Origin: an uncultured Oscillospiraceae bacterium
GTDB taxonomy: Bacteria; Bacillota; Clostridia; Oscillospirales; Ruminococcaceae
Direction of reading: 5' to 3'
Assembly (NCBI GenBank): GCA_910589145.1
Contig: CAJUSD010000003.1
Span: 111,788-175,787, forward strand
DNA length: 64,000 bases
Shown in pieces: positions 25,206 through 32,304 of the stretch; position 1 is the stretch's first letter; the number at the start of each line of letters is the position of its first letter. The notes under the pieces were generated by a model. The model was given only the letters and a program-made list of their open reading frames with translations, searched no databases and was not told where the DNA came from. Both the position numbers and the translations under genes were made by a program.

Positions 25206-25241
25206 AAATGTAATACTCCTTTTTATTGTATTTAGGCAAAA

Positions 25242-25269
25242 ACGGCCTTTCTGGCATAGGAAAGGCCGT
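25242..25269 (-). terminator. Intra-operon terminator/attenuator between the YfcC-type gene and the M20 gene
   Basis: ACGGCCTTTC and GAAAGGCCGT form a perfect 10-bp stem with an 8-base loop, followed leftward by TTTTTG. It lies in the 85-base gap between the two genes; no separate promoter for the M20 gene is visible, so it probably lowers rather than blocks expression. Confidence 0.8.
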
Positions 25270-25290
25270 CAGTGTTAAAACCGGAAATAT

Positions 25291-26703
25291 TTAGAATGGG
25301 CCGTAATTGAAAGCATTGGCAAGTAAAACAAAAACTGCACCAACAGCAATCCAGATTAAAACAAGTTTTCCCACAAACTTTAACCAGTTTTCATAGGAAA
25401 TTTTGGCAACAGAAAGGACAGCCATTAATGTCCCAGACACAGGAAGGATATTGTTGGTAAAGCCGTCGCCAAACTGGAAGCAGAGAACAGCAACCTGGCG
25501 GTTAATATCAAGTACATCTGCAATAGGCGTCATAATAGGCATAGTAGCGGCAGCTTGTCCTGAACCAGAAGGAATCAGGAAGTTTACAGCTAGCTGGACA
25601 ATATACATCCCCATAACCGCTATGGATTTGGGCAGGAAAGAAATGGCGTTGGCCATTGCATGGATAATCGTATCTTTAATCATGCTTTCTTCCATTACAA
25701 AGAGGATAGCGCGGGCGATGCCGCACATGATAGCGCCAGTAGCAATTTCAGTAACACCAGCCAGCAGGCGGTTGCAGATTTCTGTAGCGTTATAACCGTA
25801 AATAATGCCTGCAATAATACCCATACCAAGGAAGAGACCGGCAATCTCCATAATATACCAGCCCCACAGAACCACACCGAATACCAGGAGCACCAGTCCG
25901 GCAGCAACAGTCAAAAGCACAAGTTTTTGACGGAGGGTCATATCAGGGATATTGGAAAGATCAACATTATCCCGCTGGACATTTTCCCCGTAAAGGATGC
26001 TCTTAGTGGGATCCTGTTTTACTTTTTTGGCATAGAGGACAATAAATGCAGATGTAATTATCCACAGGACAGCCCAGATAACCCCCCTGTAGAGCAGTCC
26101 CGAAAACATGGGCAGCTCTGCAATGGACTGTGCAACGCCAATGGTAAAGGGATTCATAAATCCAGCGCAGAAGCCAACTGCAGCGCCCATAACCACAATC
26201 GCTGTGCCAACCATTGCATCAAATCCCAGAGCGGTAGCAAGCGCTATTCCAATCGGTACAAAAACAATATTTTCCTCCGACATGCCAAAAGTAGCGCCGC
26301 CAATGGAAAATACCAGCACTACCAGTGGAATCATAAAATACTCCATATTTCTGGCAGCAGAGGCAAGCCTTGCGATACCAGCGTTAATAGCGCCAGTGGC
26401 AGTAATAATGCTGAAGGCAGCACCTGTAATCATAATGAAGAAGGTAATTTCAGCAGCGGCTGTCATACCTTCCGGGAAAGACATCAAAAATTTAAAGGGC
26501 GTAATCGGATTTTTCTCTACAACTGTATAGCTGCCAGGGTCAACAACCATACGGTTACTGTTGGGATCTAACACCATTTCATATTGTCCGGCAGGAATAA
26601 TCCAACTTAAAACAGACAAAATCAATACCAGCGAAAACATCAGTACAACCGGATGGGGAAACTTAAATTTTTTCTTCTTTGGGGCGCTGTTTTGGGCAGA
26701 CAT
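25291..26703 (-). CDS. YfcC family transporter (AbgT/DcuC-like superfamily)
   Basis: A 470-residue membrane protein with ~12 helices. YfcC hallmarks are the N-terminal FPHPVVLMFSLVLILSVLSWIIPAGQYE, the FMISFPEGM-like re-entrant part, GGATFGMSEENIVFVPI and the second-half SGSGQAAATMPIMTPI. Relatives carry basic or acyl amino acids, peptides or dicarboxylates. Start 26703 (AGAGGAA upstream) is certain: the 125-codon in-frame extension back to 27078 is the lysine riboswitch and terminator. First gene of a lysine-regulated operon with the M20 hydrolase, so a lysine-related cargo is predicted. Confidence 0.92.
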   Translation of the reverse strand: MSAQNSAPKKKKFKFPHPVVLMFSLVLILSVLSWIIPAGQYEMVLDPNSNRMVVDPGSYTVVEKNPITPFKFLMSFPEGMTAAAEITFFIMITGAAFSIITATGAINAGIARLASAARNMEYFMIPLVVLVFSIGGATFGMSEENIVFVPIGIALATALGFDAMVGTAIVVMGAAVGFCAGFMNPFTIGVAQSIAELPMFSGLLYRGVIWAVLWIITSAFIVLYAKKVKQDPTKSILYGENVQRDNVDLSNIPDMTLRQKLVLLTVAAGLVLLVFGVVLWGWYIMEIAGLFLGMGIIAGIIYGYNATEICNRLLAGVTEIATGAIMCGIARAILFVMEESMIKDTIIHAMANAISFLPKSIAVMGMYIVQLAVNFLIPSGSGQAAATMPIMTPIADVLDINRQVAVLCFQFGDGFTNNILPVSGTLMAVLSVAKISYENWLKFVGKLVLIWIAVGAVFVLLANAFNYGPF

Positions 26704-26789
26704 AAAAATTCCTCTTTCTGCGATTAGCCGCGTTTTTTGGGTTAATACCACAAAAGCGCCTGATTTGCTTGCCTTCTCCGGCAATAAAT

Positions 26790-26822
26790 AAGGGCCTGCA
26801 TCTATTGATAGTGCAAGCCCTT
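26790..26822 (-). terminator. Riboswitch expression-platform terminator
   Basis: AAGGGCTTGCA and TGCAGGCCCTT pair (one G-T) with an 11-base loop just after the lysine aptamer, followed by TTATTTATT. The stem includes TTGCACTAT, which can alternatively pair with the 5' part of the aptamer. Confidence 0.75.
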
Positions 26823-26825
26823 TCA

Positions 26826-27008
26826 CTTCTTTGGGGAGATTGCAATCAATAGCTCCTCTGTGTGTTTGCACAGGAGTCCTTGCGGTATTCCCGCAAGTCC
26901 CAGCCAGCTGCCATACCTGGCAAACTGCTTCGGCAAAGTTTCCTTTCACCGCTTTCATAGGACGCCTCCTCCAGCGGGTACTTTTTCCCTTTGCACCTCT
27001 ACTAACTT
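26826..27008 (-). ncRNA. Lysine riboswitch (L box)
   Basis: Reading leftward, the leader has the conserved lysine aptamer segments in order: GTAGAGGTGCAA, AAGTACCC, GGTGAAAGGAAACTTTGCC followed by GAAGC, AGCTGGCTGGGACTTGC, and GGAGCTATTGATT. These match the B. subtilis lysC leader (TAGAGGTGCG, GGCTGAAAGG, CGCCGAAGC, TGCTGGC, GGAGGGCTAT). It is followed by a terminator hairpin, so high lysine should stop transcription before the YfcC-type gene. The start is set by the promoter at 27017-27045. Confidence 0.93.
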
Positions 27009-27016
27009 TGTCTATT

Positions 27017-27045
27017 ATTATAACAGAAAGTAACTCATTTGTAAA
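27017..27045 (-). promoter_or_regulatory. Promoter of the lysine-riboswitch operon
   Basis: TTTACA (27045-27040), 17 bases, TATAAT (27022-27017), with the aptamer beginning immediately downstream. Confidence 0.85.
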
Positions 27046-27353
27046 CAAAAAAGTAAAAAATATTTTATATTTATACAAAAAGCAAAATTTTTATACAATC
27101 CCACCCCCATTTTAGTCAGACTGTTTTTTCTATCGGAAATAACGTCCTATTCTATCCTAATATTTCATTACATTTCACTTGAATTCTGCCTAAAAAGGAA
27201 TGAAATTAAAACTAATTTGTGGTAAAATAGATATAAAGAAATCCAAAAGCCAATTTTTCTTCTAATATTTGTTATGGCCTATCCCCTATAAAGGTAATTT
27301 TATAGGTTACAGTTATTCGTCGAAAGATGGCTTCACAGAAAAGGGGGATCTTT

Positions 27354-28826
27354 ATGTTACATCAAATGGAACCAATACCTGGCACAGACAAAGCGCTCCG
27401 CAAGCAGCGCACTGCTCAAGCACTCACCCGTCTGTCCTCCCAGCAGCTTCCGGTCCGGGAGAAAAAACTACCTGTTATTGTTTTGATTGAAGGATGGAGC
27501 GCGGCGGGAAAGGGGAGCTTAATCAGCAAACTGATCCGCGATCTGGACCCGCGCTTTTATAATGTCATCTCCTTTGACCGTCCCACCGACACCGAAAGCC
27601 GCCATCCATGGCTGTGGAGGTATTTCACTCAGATTCCGGAATATGGGAAATTGGAATTTTTAGATTCTGGCTGGGTCGAGCAGACTATGCGCGATTTAGT
27701 CAGCGGCAAACTTGACAGGATCCAATTCCAAAAAAGGATAGAAAGTATCCAGCGGTTTGAACGGCAGCTTTGCGACGACGGCTATCTAGTGGTACGGTTT
27801 TTCCTCCACATTTCACGCAAGGAACAGAAAAAACGGATTAACCGCCTTCTGGAAAATAAGGACACGGTTTGGAGGGTTTCAGATTTCGACCGCTGGCAGA
27901 ATGAACACTATAAAGAATGTAAAGAAGCCTATGACGAAATCCTGGAGGCTACCCAGTCCACTTATCATCCTTGGCATATTATTGACGCCTCTAATACGAA
28001 GGAAGCGCTTCCGGTTGTCAGCCATGTACTCAGCGAGGCAATCGACGGGGCTATGAAGAAAAAGCCTTCCTCCGGCCAGCCTGCCGGGGTGTTTCCCCTC
28101 CTTCCTACCCAGCCGGTTTCTTCTGTAGACCTTTCACCTGCCATGGACGAAAAAGACTACAAGCTCCAGCTGAAAGACTGCCAGAATCGTTTGAAAGAGC
28201 TGCATAACCGTATTTACCGCAAAAGAATTCCTGTTGTTATCGCCTATGAAGGCTGGGACGCTGCTGGCAAGGGCGGCAATATCCGCCGTATTGCAAACGC
28301 TTTAGATGCCCGCGGTTTTGAGGTATTACCGATTGCCAGCCCCACCCCTGAAGAGCTCAGGCACCAATATCTATGGAGGTTCTGGACCCGGCTTCCAAAG
28401 GATGGGCATATTGCCATCTTTGACAGAACATGGTATGGAAGGGTTATGGTAGAACGCATTGAAGGTTTTTGCTCCGATGCAGAATGGCAGAGGGCTTATG
28501 CCGAAATTAACGAGTTTGAACAGGAACTGATGGATTGGGGAGCAGTTGTTGTTAAATATTGGATTCACATTGATTCTGATACACAGTTAGAGCGCTTCCA
28601 GAATCGACAGAAAACACCTGAAAAACAATGGAAAATAACCGATGAAGATTGGCGGAACCGCGAAAAATGGCCCCAATATGAGATTGCCGTCAACGATATG
28701 CTGCAAAAGACCAGCACCTCTGCGGCACCGTGGCATATTATTGAATCCAAGGATAAACGTTTCGCCAGAATTAAGGCTATGAAAATTTTGATTGACGCGA
28801 TCGAAAAGGCTTTGGCAAATTCGTAA
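27354..28826 (+). CDS. pap: Two-domain polyphosphate kinase 2 (class II, polyphosphate:AMP phosphotransferase type)
   Basis: 490 residues made of two fused PPK2 domains. Each has a Walker A (IEGWSAAGKGSLI near residue 45; YEGWDAAGKGGNI near 300) and a Walker B/lid region (SFDRPTDTESRHPWLWRYF; SPTPEELRHQYLWRFW, then FDRTWYGRVMVERIEGF). Two-domain PPK2 proteins use polyphosphate to phosphorylate AMP to ADP, with the catalytic C-terminal copy better conserved; the same holds here (FDRTWYGR is intact only in the second). Start 27354 has AAGGGGG upstream; the ATG at 27327 has no site. Monocistronic, diverging from the lysine operon. Confidence 0.9.
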   Translation: MLHQMEPIPGTDKALRKQRTAQALTRLSSQQLPVREKKLPVIVLIEGWSAAGKGSLISKLIRDLDPRFYNVISFDRPTDTESRHPWLWRYFTQIPEYGKLEFLDSGWVEQTMRDLVSGKLDRIQFQKRIESIQRFERQLCDDGYLVVRFFLHISRKEQKKRINRLLENKDTVWRVSDFDRWQNEHYKECKEAYDEILEATQSTYHPWHIIDASNTKEALPVVSHVLSEAIDGAMKKKPSSGQPAGVFPLLPTQPVSSVDLSPAMDEKDYKLQLKDCQNRLKELHNRIYRKRIPVVIAYEGWDAAGKGGNIRRIANALDARGFEVLPIASPTPEELRHQYLWRFWTRLPKDGHIAIFDRTWYGRVMVERIEGFCSDAEWQRAYAEINEFEQELMDWGAVVVKYWIHIDSDTQLERFQNRQKTPEKQWKITDEDWRNREKWPQYEIAVNDMLQKTSTSAAPWHIIESKDKRFARIKAMKILIDAIEKALANS

Positions 28827-28834
28827 TACGGGTT

Positions 28835-28990
28835 GGATAATGCAGGGATGCGGGAACAGCCTCAGGGGGCCACAGGCTAAAGGGGATTAAAAACACTTGA
28901 GATCAGGGATCCTTTCCGAAAAGGACGCCTGGCGGGCTGAGGCCAGCAGAATCTGACGAACTCCAAAGTTTCCGATAATGGCGTCCCTAA
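28835..28990 (-). repeat. Interspersed repeat class F, copy F4 (inverted)
   Basis: Read leftward it contains GTTTTTAATCCCCTTTAGCC, CTGAGGCTGTTCCCGCATCC, aligned with the other class F copies. The ~345 bases between the PPK2 gene and the kinase-like gene hold this repeat, a TAGGGACGCCAT motif also seen at 39722, and a hairpin; no gene. Confidence 0.5.
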
Positions 28991-29058
28991 AGCATGAAAC
29001 TATAAGATTCATCGAACCCGCATTTAATAAAAACTATTTTCGGGAATATAGAATTGTA

Positions 29059-29100
29059 TGAGCATTGCCTAGGAAGTTTTTACTTCCTAGGCAATGCTCA
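29059..29100. terminator. Bidirectional terminator, perfect 18-bp stem
   Basis: TGAGCATTGCCTAGGAAG at 29059-29076 and its exact complement at 29083-29100 with a 6-base loop, between the convergent PPK2 and kinase-like genes. No long T-tract on either side. Confidence 0.7.
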
Positions 29101-29175
29101 ATATAAAGAATATTCTTTTATTATTTAGCATAATATGGATTTAAATAAAAAACTCCACAAATTTGCTTTCAAAAC

Positions 29176-30399
29176 TTATTTATTTGACATGACATCTGTT
29201 TTCTGCAAATCTGACAATCTGGGCGCACCAATAACAGGAAGCATCTGAATTCGGTATTCCGAAAATGTATCCTTAAAATAAGAACCTAAACTATCATCTT
29301 TAAGAAATGAAGCCCCAGAATGAAAATAAGGTATTTCAAAAGAAACCGTAGTTCCGCTGTTTATATCAGAAGTTACAGATAAAATACCTCCAGCTGCTTC
29401 AATTTCTTTTTTTGCAATCGTCAAACCCAAACCATTAGAGTATGGCATACCTGTTCTAGGGTTGTAGGAAAAGAAAAGGTCAAAAATTTTTTCCTGATTT
29501 TCCTCAGGAATTCCACAGCCCTTATCGGTCAAGATAATTCGAAGCCGCCCCTCTAAATCCTCTGCTTTCAATTCCACAGAACGTCCTTCTGAAAAGAAAA
29601 AGGCATTGGCGGCTAGATGCAAAATAGCATTTTTAATTAATCCAATTTGACAGCTTGCAATTAGTTGTCTCGGAATTGTATAGGCAAAGGAAATTCCTTT
29701 TTCTTTGGCGGTTTCCTCCAATATTTTACAAAGATCGTCAAGCACAGCAGCAATATTTACAAAGCTTTTTTTATAGCGTTCAATTTTATTTTCTGCCTGC
29801 ATGATATGCGTACAATTGTCGGTTAACCGCAGCAGCTTGAATTCATCATCAATAATCCGTTGAAGGTCGTTTTCCAGCGCCTTTTTCCTTTCCAGGCTTT
29901 TTTTCGTTTCCCCCTTGGCTGGTTGGCATTGGTTTTGATGAATCTTTATCAGCCCGGAAATTGCGGAAGCAATTGGTTCTCTTAACCCATAAGCAAACTT
30001 CCCTAAGATATCTTCTGACTGGTTTTGAAACGGGTAGGGTCTGGCAGTATTTTGCTCCAAAACAAATACAGTGCCAATTAATTTTTTCTTATTTTTCTGC
30101 TGAATAGGTATCATGGTTATTCCAAAAGATTTGTCTTTTATAATAAAGAAATCATAGTGAAGTACGATTCCTTTTTTCAGAGTTGAAATAATCTCATGGG
30201 AATAATTTTCCCCTATTAGCCCAAAGAACCGTTTTACTGTTTCTGGTTTAGGAAAGAGCCCCTGAAATGCGTCGTTCATCCACTGTATCTTTAAATCAGG
30301 ACCTGTTAGGGCGTAGGGTACGCTTTGATCTTGGTAAAGGGCGGAATATTTTTGGATTGTCTCCATTAGCCTCTGATCTTCTTTTTCTGTTTGGGCCAT
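29176..30399 (-). CDS. Orphan histidine-kinase-like protein with PAS domain, phospho-acceptor His missing
   Basis: A 407-residue cytosolic protein. Residues ~15-115 form a PAS-like domain (DLKIQWMNDAFQGLFP). Residues ~128-200 occupy the HisKA position, but the H-box reads AYGLREPIASAISG: Tyr137 stands where the phosphorylated His should be, while L-R-x-P is kept. The HATPase_c domain looks intact: N-box HLAANAFFFS, G1 DKGCGIPEE, F-box IFDLFFSY, G2 GLGLTIAKKE. No membrane segment and no response regulator nearby. It could be a pseudokinase or an ATP-dependent sensor partner. The ribosome site is AGGAGG upstream of ATG 30399. It ends near a shared terminator. Confidence 0.85.
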   Translation of the reverse strand: MAQTEKEDQRLMETIQKYSALYQDQSVPYALTGPDLKIQWMNDAFQGLFPKPETVKRFFGLIGENYSHEIISTLKKGIVLHYDFFIIKDKSFGITMIPIQQKNKKKLIGTVFVLEQNTARPYPFQNQSEDILGKFAYGLREPIASAISGLIKIHQNQCQPAKGETKKSLERKKALENDLQRIIDDEFKLLRLTDNCTHIMQAENKIERYKKSFVNIAAVLDDLCKILEETAKEKGISFAYTIPRQLIASCQIGLIKNAILHLAANAFFFSEGRSVELKAEDLEGRLRIILTDKGCGIPEENQEKIFDLFFSYNPRTGMPYSNGLGLTIAKKEIEAAGGILSVTSDINSGTTVSFEIPYFHSGASFLKDDSLGSYFKDTFSEYRIQMLPVIGAPRLSDLQKTDVMSNK

Positions 30400-30747
30400 A
30401 TCCTTGATTCCTCCTTTTGGTGAACTATATGCTGCTGGATTCCTCTTTCCCCTTAATAAATTTCCCGTTTTTTCGTTTTTTATCTTCTTATTCTATTAAA
30501 ATTCCCCTTTTTTCTCCATAATATATCAGAAAACTGACGAAAATAGTCGAGTTTTGCATATTCCACATATTACCATTTAATAAGTCTCTTTCGCAACTGT
30601 TATTTTGCACAAATACATATAAATCTTTCTAGGGAAATTTTACGCTGAAATGGAAAAATTTACGTTAAAAATTTGGCAAGGTTCTTGTATGTTTGCGGAA
30701 AATAGTATAAAATAAAGGTACAGTTTATTTTCAAGGAGGTCTTTTCA
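30400..30747. other. Divergent intergenic region upstream of gap
   Basis: 348 AT-rich bases with no gene. TATAAA at 30706-30711 is a likely -10 for gap with a weak -35 (TTCTTG ~30682). TTT/AAA tracts near 30450-30560 may hold the promoter of the leftward kinase-like gene. No strong inverted repeat seen. Confidence 0.5.
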
Positions 30748-31758
30748 ATGAGCATTAAAGTTGGTATCAATGGATTTGGCCGTATCGGCCGTATGGTTTT
30801 CCGCGCTGCGGTCAACCATCCTGAAATTGAGATCGTCGGTATTAATGATCTTTGCCCGGCCGATTACTTGGCTTATATGCTGAAGTATGACACCATGCAC
30901 GGTCAATTTGACGGTGAAGTTTCCGCTACCGAGAATTCTATCATCGTCAATGGTAAATCTATTCCCATCTATGCAGAGCGCAATCCTGCCGATATCCCCT
31001 GGGGCAAACTCGAAGCCGAGTACGTTGTTGAATCTACTGGCCTATTCCTGACCAAAGAAAAAGCTCAGGCTCATATCGACGCTGGTGCAAAGAAGGTTGT
31101 TATGTCTGCTCCTTCTAAAGACGACACACCTATGTTCGTTTGCGGCGTAAACTTGGATTCTTATACTTCTGATATGAAGTTTGTTTCCAATGCATCCTGC
31201 ACCACCAACTGCCTGGCTCCTATTGCCAAGGTTCTCAATGACAAATTTGGAATTATCAATGGTTTGATGACCACCGTTCATTCCACCACTGCTACCCAAA
31301 AAACCGTTGACGGACCTTCCATGAAGGACTGGCGCGGTGGCCGTGCAGCAGCCGGCAACATCATTCCTTCCTCTACCGGCGCCGCCAAAGCAGTAGGTAA
31401 GGTTATTCCTTCCCTGAACGGGAAGCTGACCGGTATTTCCATGCGCGTTCCCACCCTGGACGTGTCCGTAGTGGATTTGACTGTGAACCTGGCTAAGCCT
31501 GCTTCTAAGGACGATATCTGTGCAGCTATGAAAGAAGCCAGCGAAGGCGAACTGAAAGGTGTTCTGGGCTATACTGATGAAGCTGTTGTTTCTTCTGACT
31601 TCCTGGGTGATGCCCGCACCTCTATCTTCGACGCAACAGCCGGCGTATACCTGACCGATACGTTTGTAAAGGTTGTAAGCTGGTATGACAATGAAATGGG
31701 TTACTCCAACAAAGTACTGGATCTCATTGAGCATATGTACGCTGTTGATCACAAGTAA
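30748..31758 (+). CDS. gap: Glyceraldehyde-3-phosphate dehydrogenase
   Basis: A 336-residue type I GAPDH. NAD-binding GINGFGRIGRMVFRA opens the protein; the catalytic Cys sits in SNASCTTNCLAP and the partner His in TTVHSTTATQKTVDG; WYDNEMGYSNKV closes it. It oxidises glyceraldehyde-3-phosphate to 1,3-bisphosphoglycerate in glycolysis. The ribosome site AAGGAGG is at ~30733. Monocistronic with a strong terminator. Codon use is noticeably more biased (GGT, ATC, AAG) than in neighbours, as expected of a highly expressed gene. A 249-codon antisense frame over it is a shadow. Confidence 0.98.
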   Translation: MSIKVGINGFGRIGRMVFRAAVNHPEIEIVGINDLCPADYLAYMLKYDTMHGQFDGEVSATENSIIVNGKSIPIYAERNPADIPWGKLEAEYVVESTGLFLTKEKAQAHIDAGAKKVVMSAPSKDDTPMFVCGVNLDSYTSDMKFVSNASCTTNCLAPIAKVLNDKFGIINGLMTTVHSTTATQKTVDGPSMKDWRGGRAAAGNIIPSSTGAAKAVGKVIPSLNGKLTGISMRVPTLDVSVVDLTVNLAKPASKDDICAAMKEASEGELKGVLGYTDEAVVSSDFLGDARTSIFDATAGVYLTDTFVKVVSWYDNEMGYSNKVLDLIEHMYAVDHK

Positions 31759-31779
31759 TTCCAAATCTTTTATGTATGG

Positions 31780-31817
31780 GCGCGTCTCCACCCTTAGTGG
31801 CAGACGCGCTTTTTTTA
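31780..31817 (+). terminator. Rho-independent terminator of gap
   Basis: GCGCGTCT (31780-31787) pairs with AGACGCGC (31802-31809), followed by eight T. Confidence 0.92.
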
Positions 31818-32304
31818 TGGAATAGCCTCATTGGAATTGTCGTATACTAACGTGGGCCTGAAAACTTCTTTCATTTGCCTTTGGCTCTGTTCGTCTTTGC
31901 CCTATGCCTGCAAGTTTGTTTTTGCCGAAAAATTTCCTGTCTATGACATATTCCGCATCTTTAAAGTGTTATAATCATATATGGCTGGAAATCATTTTGT
32001 GCTTTAAAACGACAAAAATTTTCTTGTGATGAACAATATATACAATTCGATTCCTGAATTTTTAAGAAAAATTAATTGAAATGAACAATTTTCCCTTGCA
32101 ATAATCGAAAAATGTGATAAAATGGGAATAAACAAATCAATTTGGGAATGATTTACCATAACACATTTCCTTTTTTGCAGATCGAAAAGGGCATAAGACC
32201 GTTTTTTGGGCGTATATCCCAAAAGGACGTCAGAACCGGGAACCGTACAGATGGAGAATATAGCCGGTATGCCTGTCGGAAAGTGGAAAACAGGAGGTAA
32301 ACAC
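31818..32304 (+). other. Long leader region of the glycogen operon
   Basis: About 490 bases between the gap terminator and glgB with no gene. A candidate promoter is at 32096-32123, leaving a ~170-base 5' leader. I see no known riboswitch. An in-frame extension of glgB back to 32206 lacks a ribosome site. Confidence 0.5.
32096..32123 (+). promoter_or_regulatory. Candidate promoter of the glg operon
   Basis: TTGCAA (32096-32101), 16 bases, TAAAAT (32118-32123). Confidence 0.5.

Noticed and set aside
25660..26571. 303-codon rightward frame opposite the YfcC-type gene
   Set aside because: His/Asn/Ser-rich shadow of a clear membrane protein on the other strand, without a ribosome site.
26704..27078. 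N-terminal extension of the YfcC-type protein
   Set aside because: The extra 125 codons coincide with the lysine riboswitch and terminator; the real start has its own ribosome site and family N-terminus.
31042..31791. 249-codon frame antisense to gap
   Set aside because: Lies wholly opposite a highly biased, certain GAPDH gene; the His/Gly-rich composition comes from complementing its codons.
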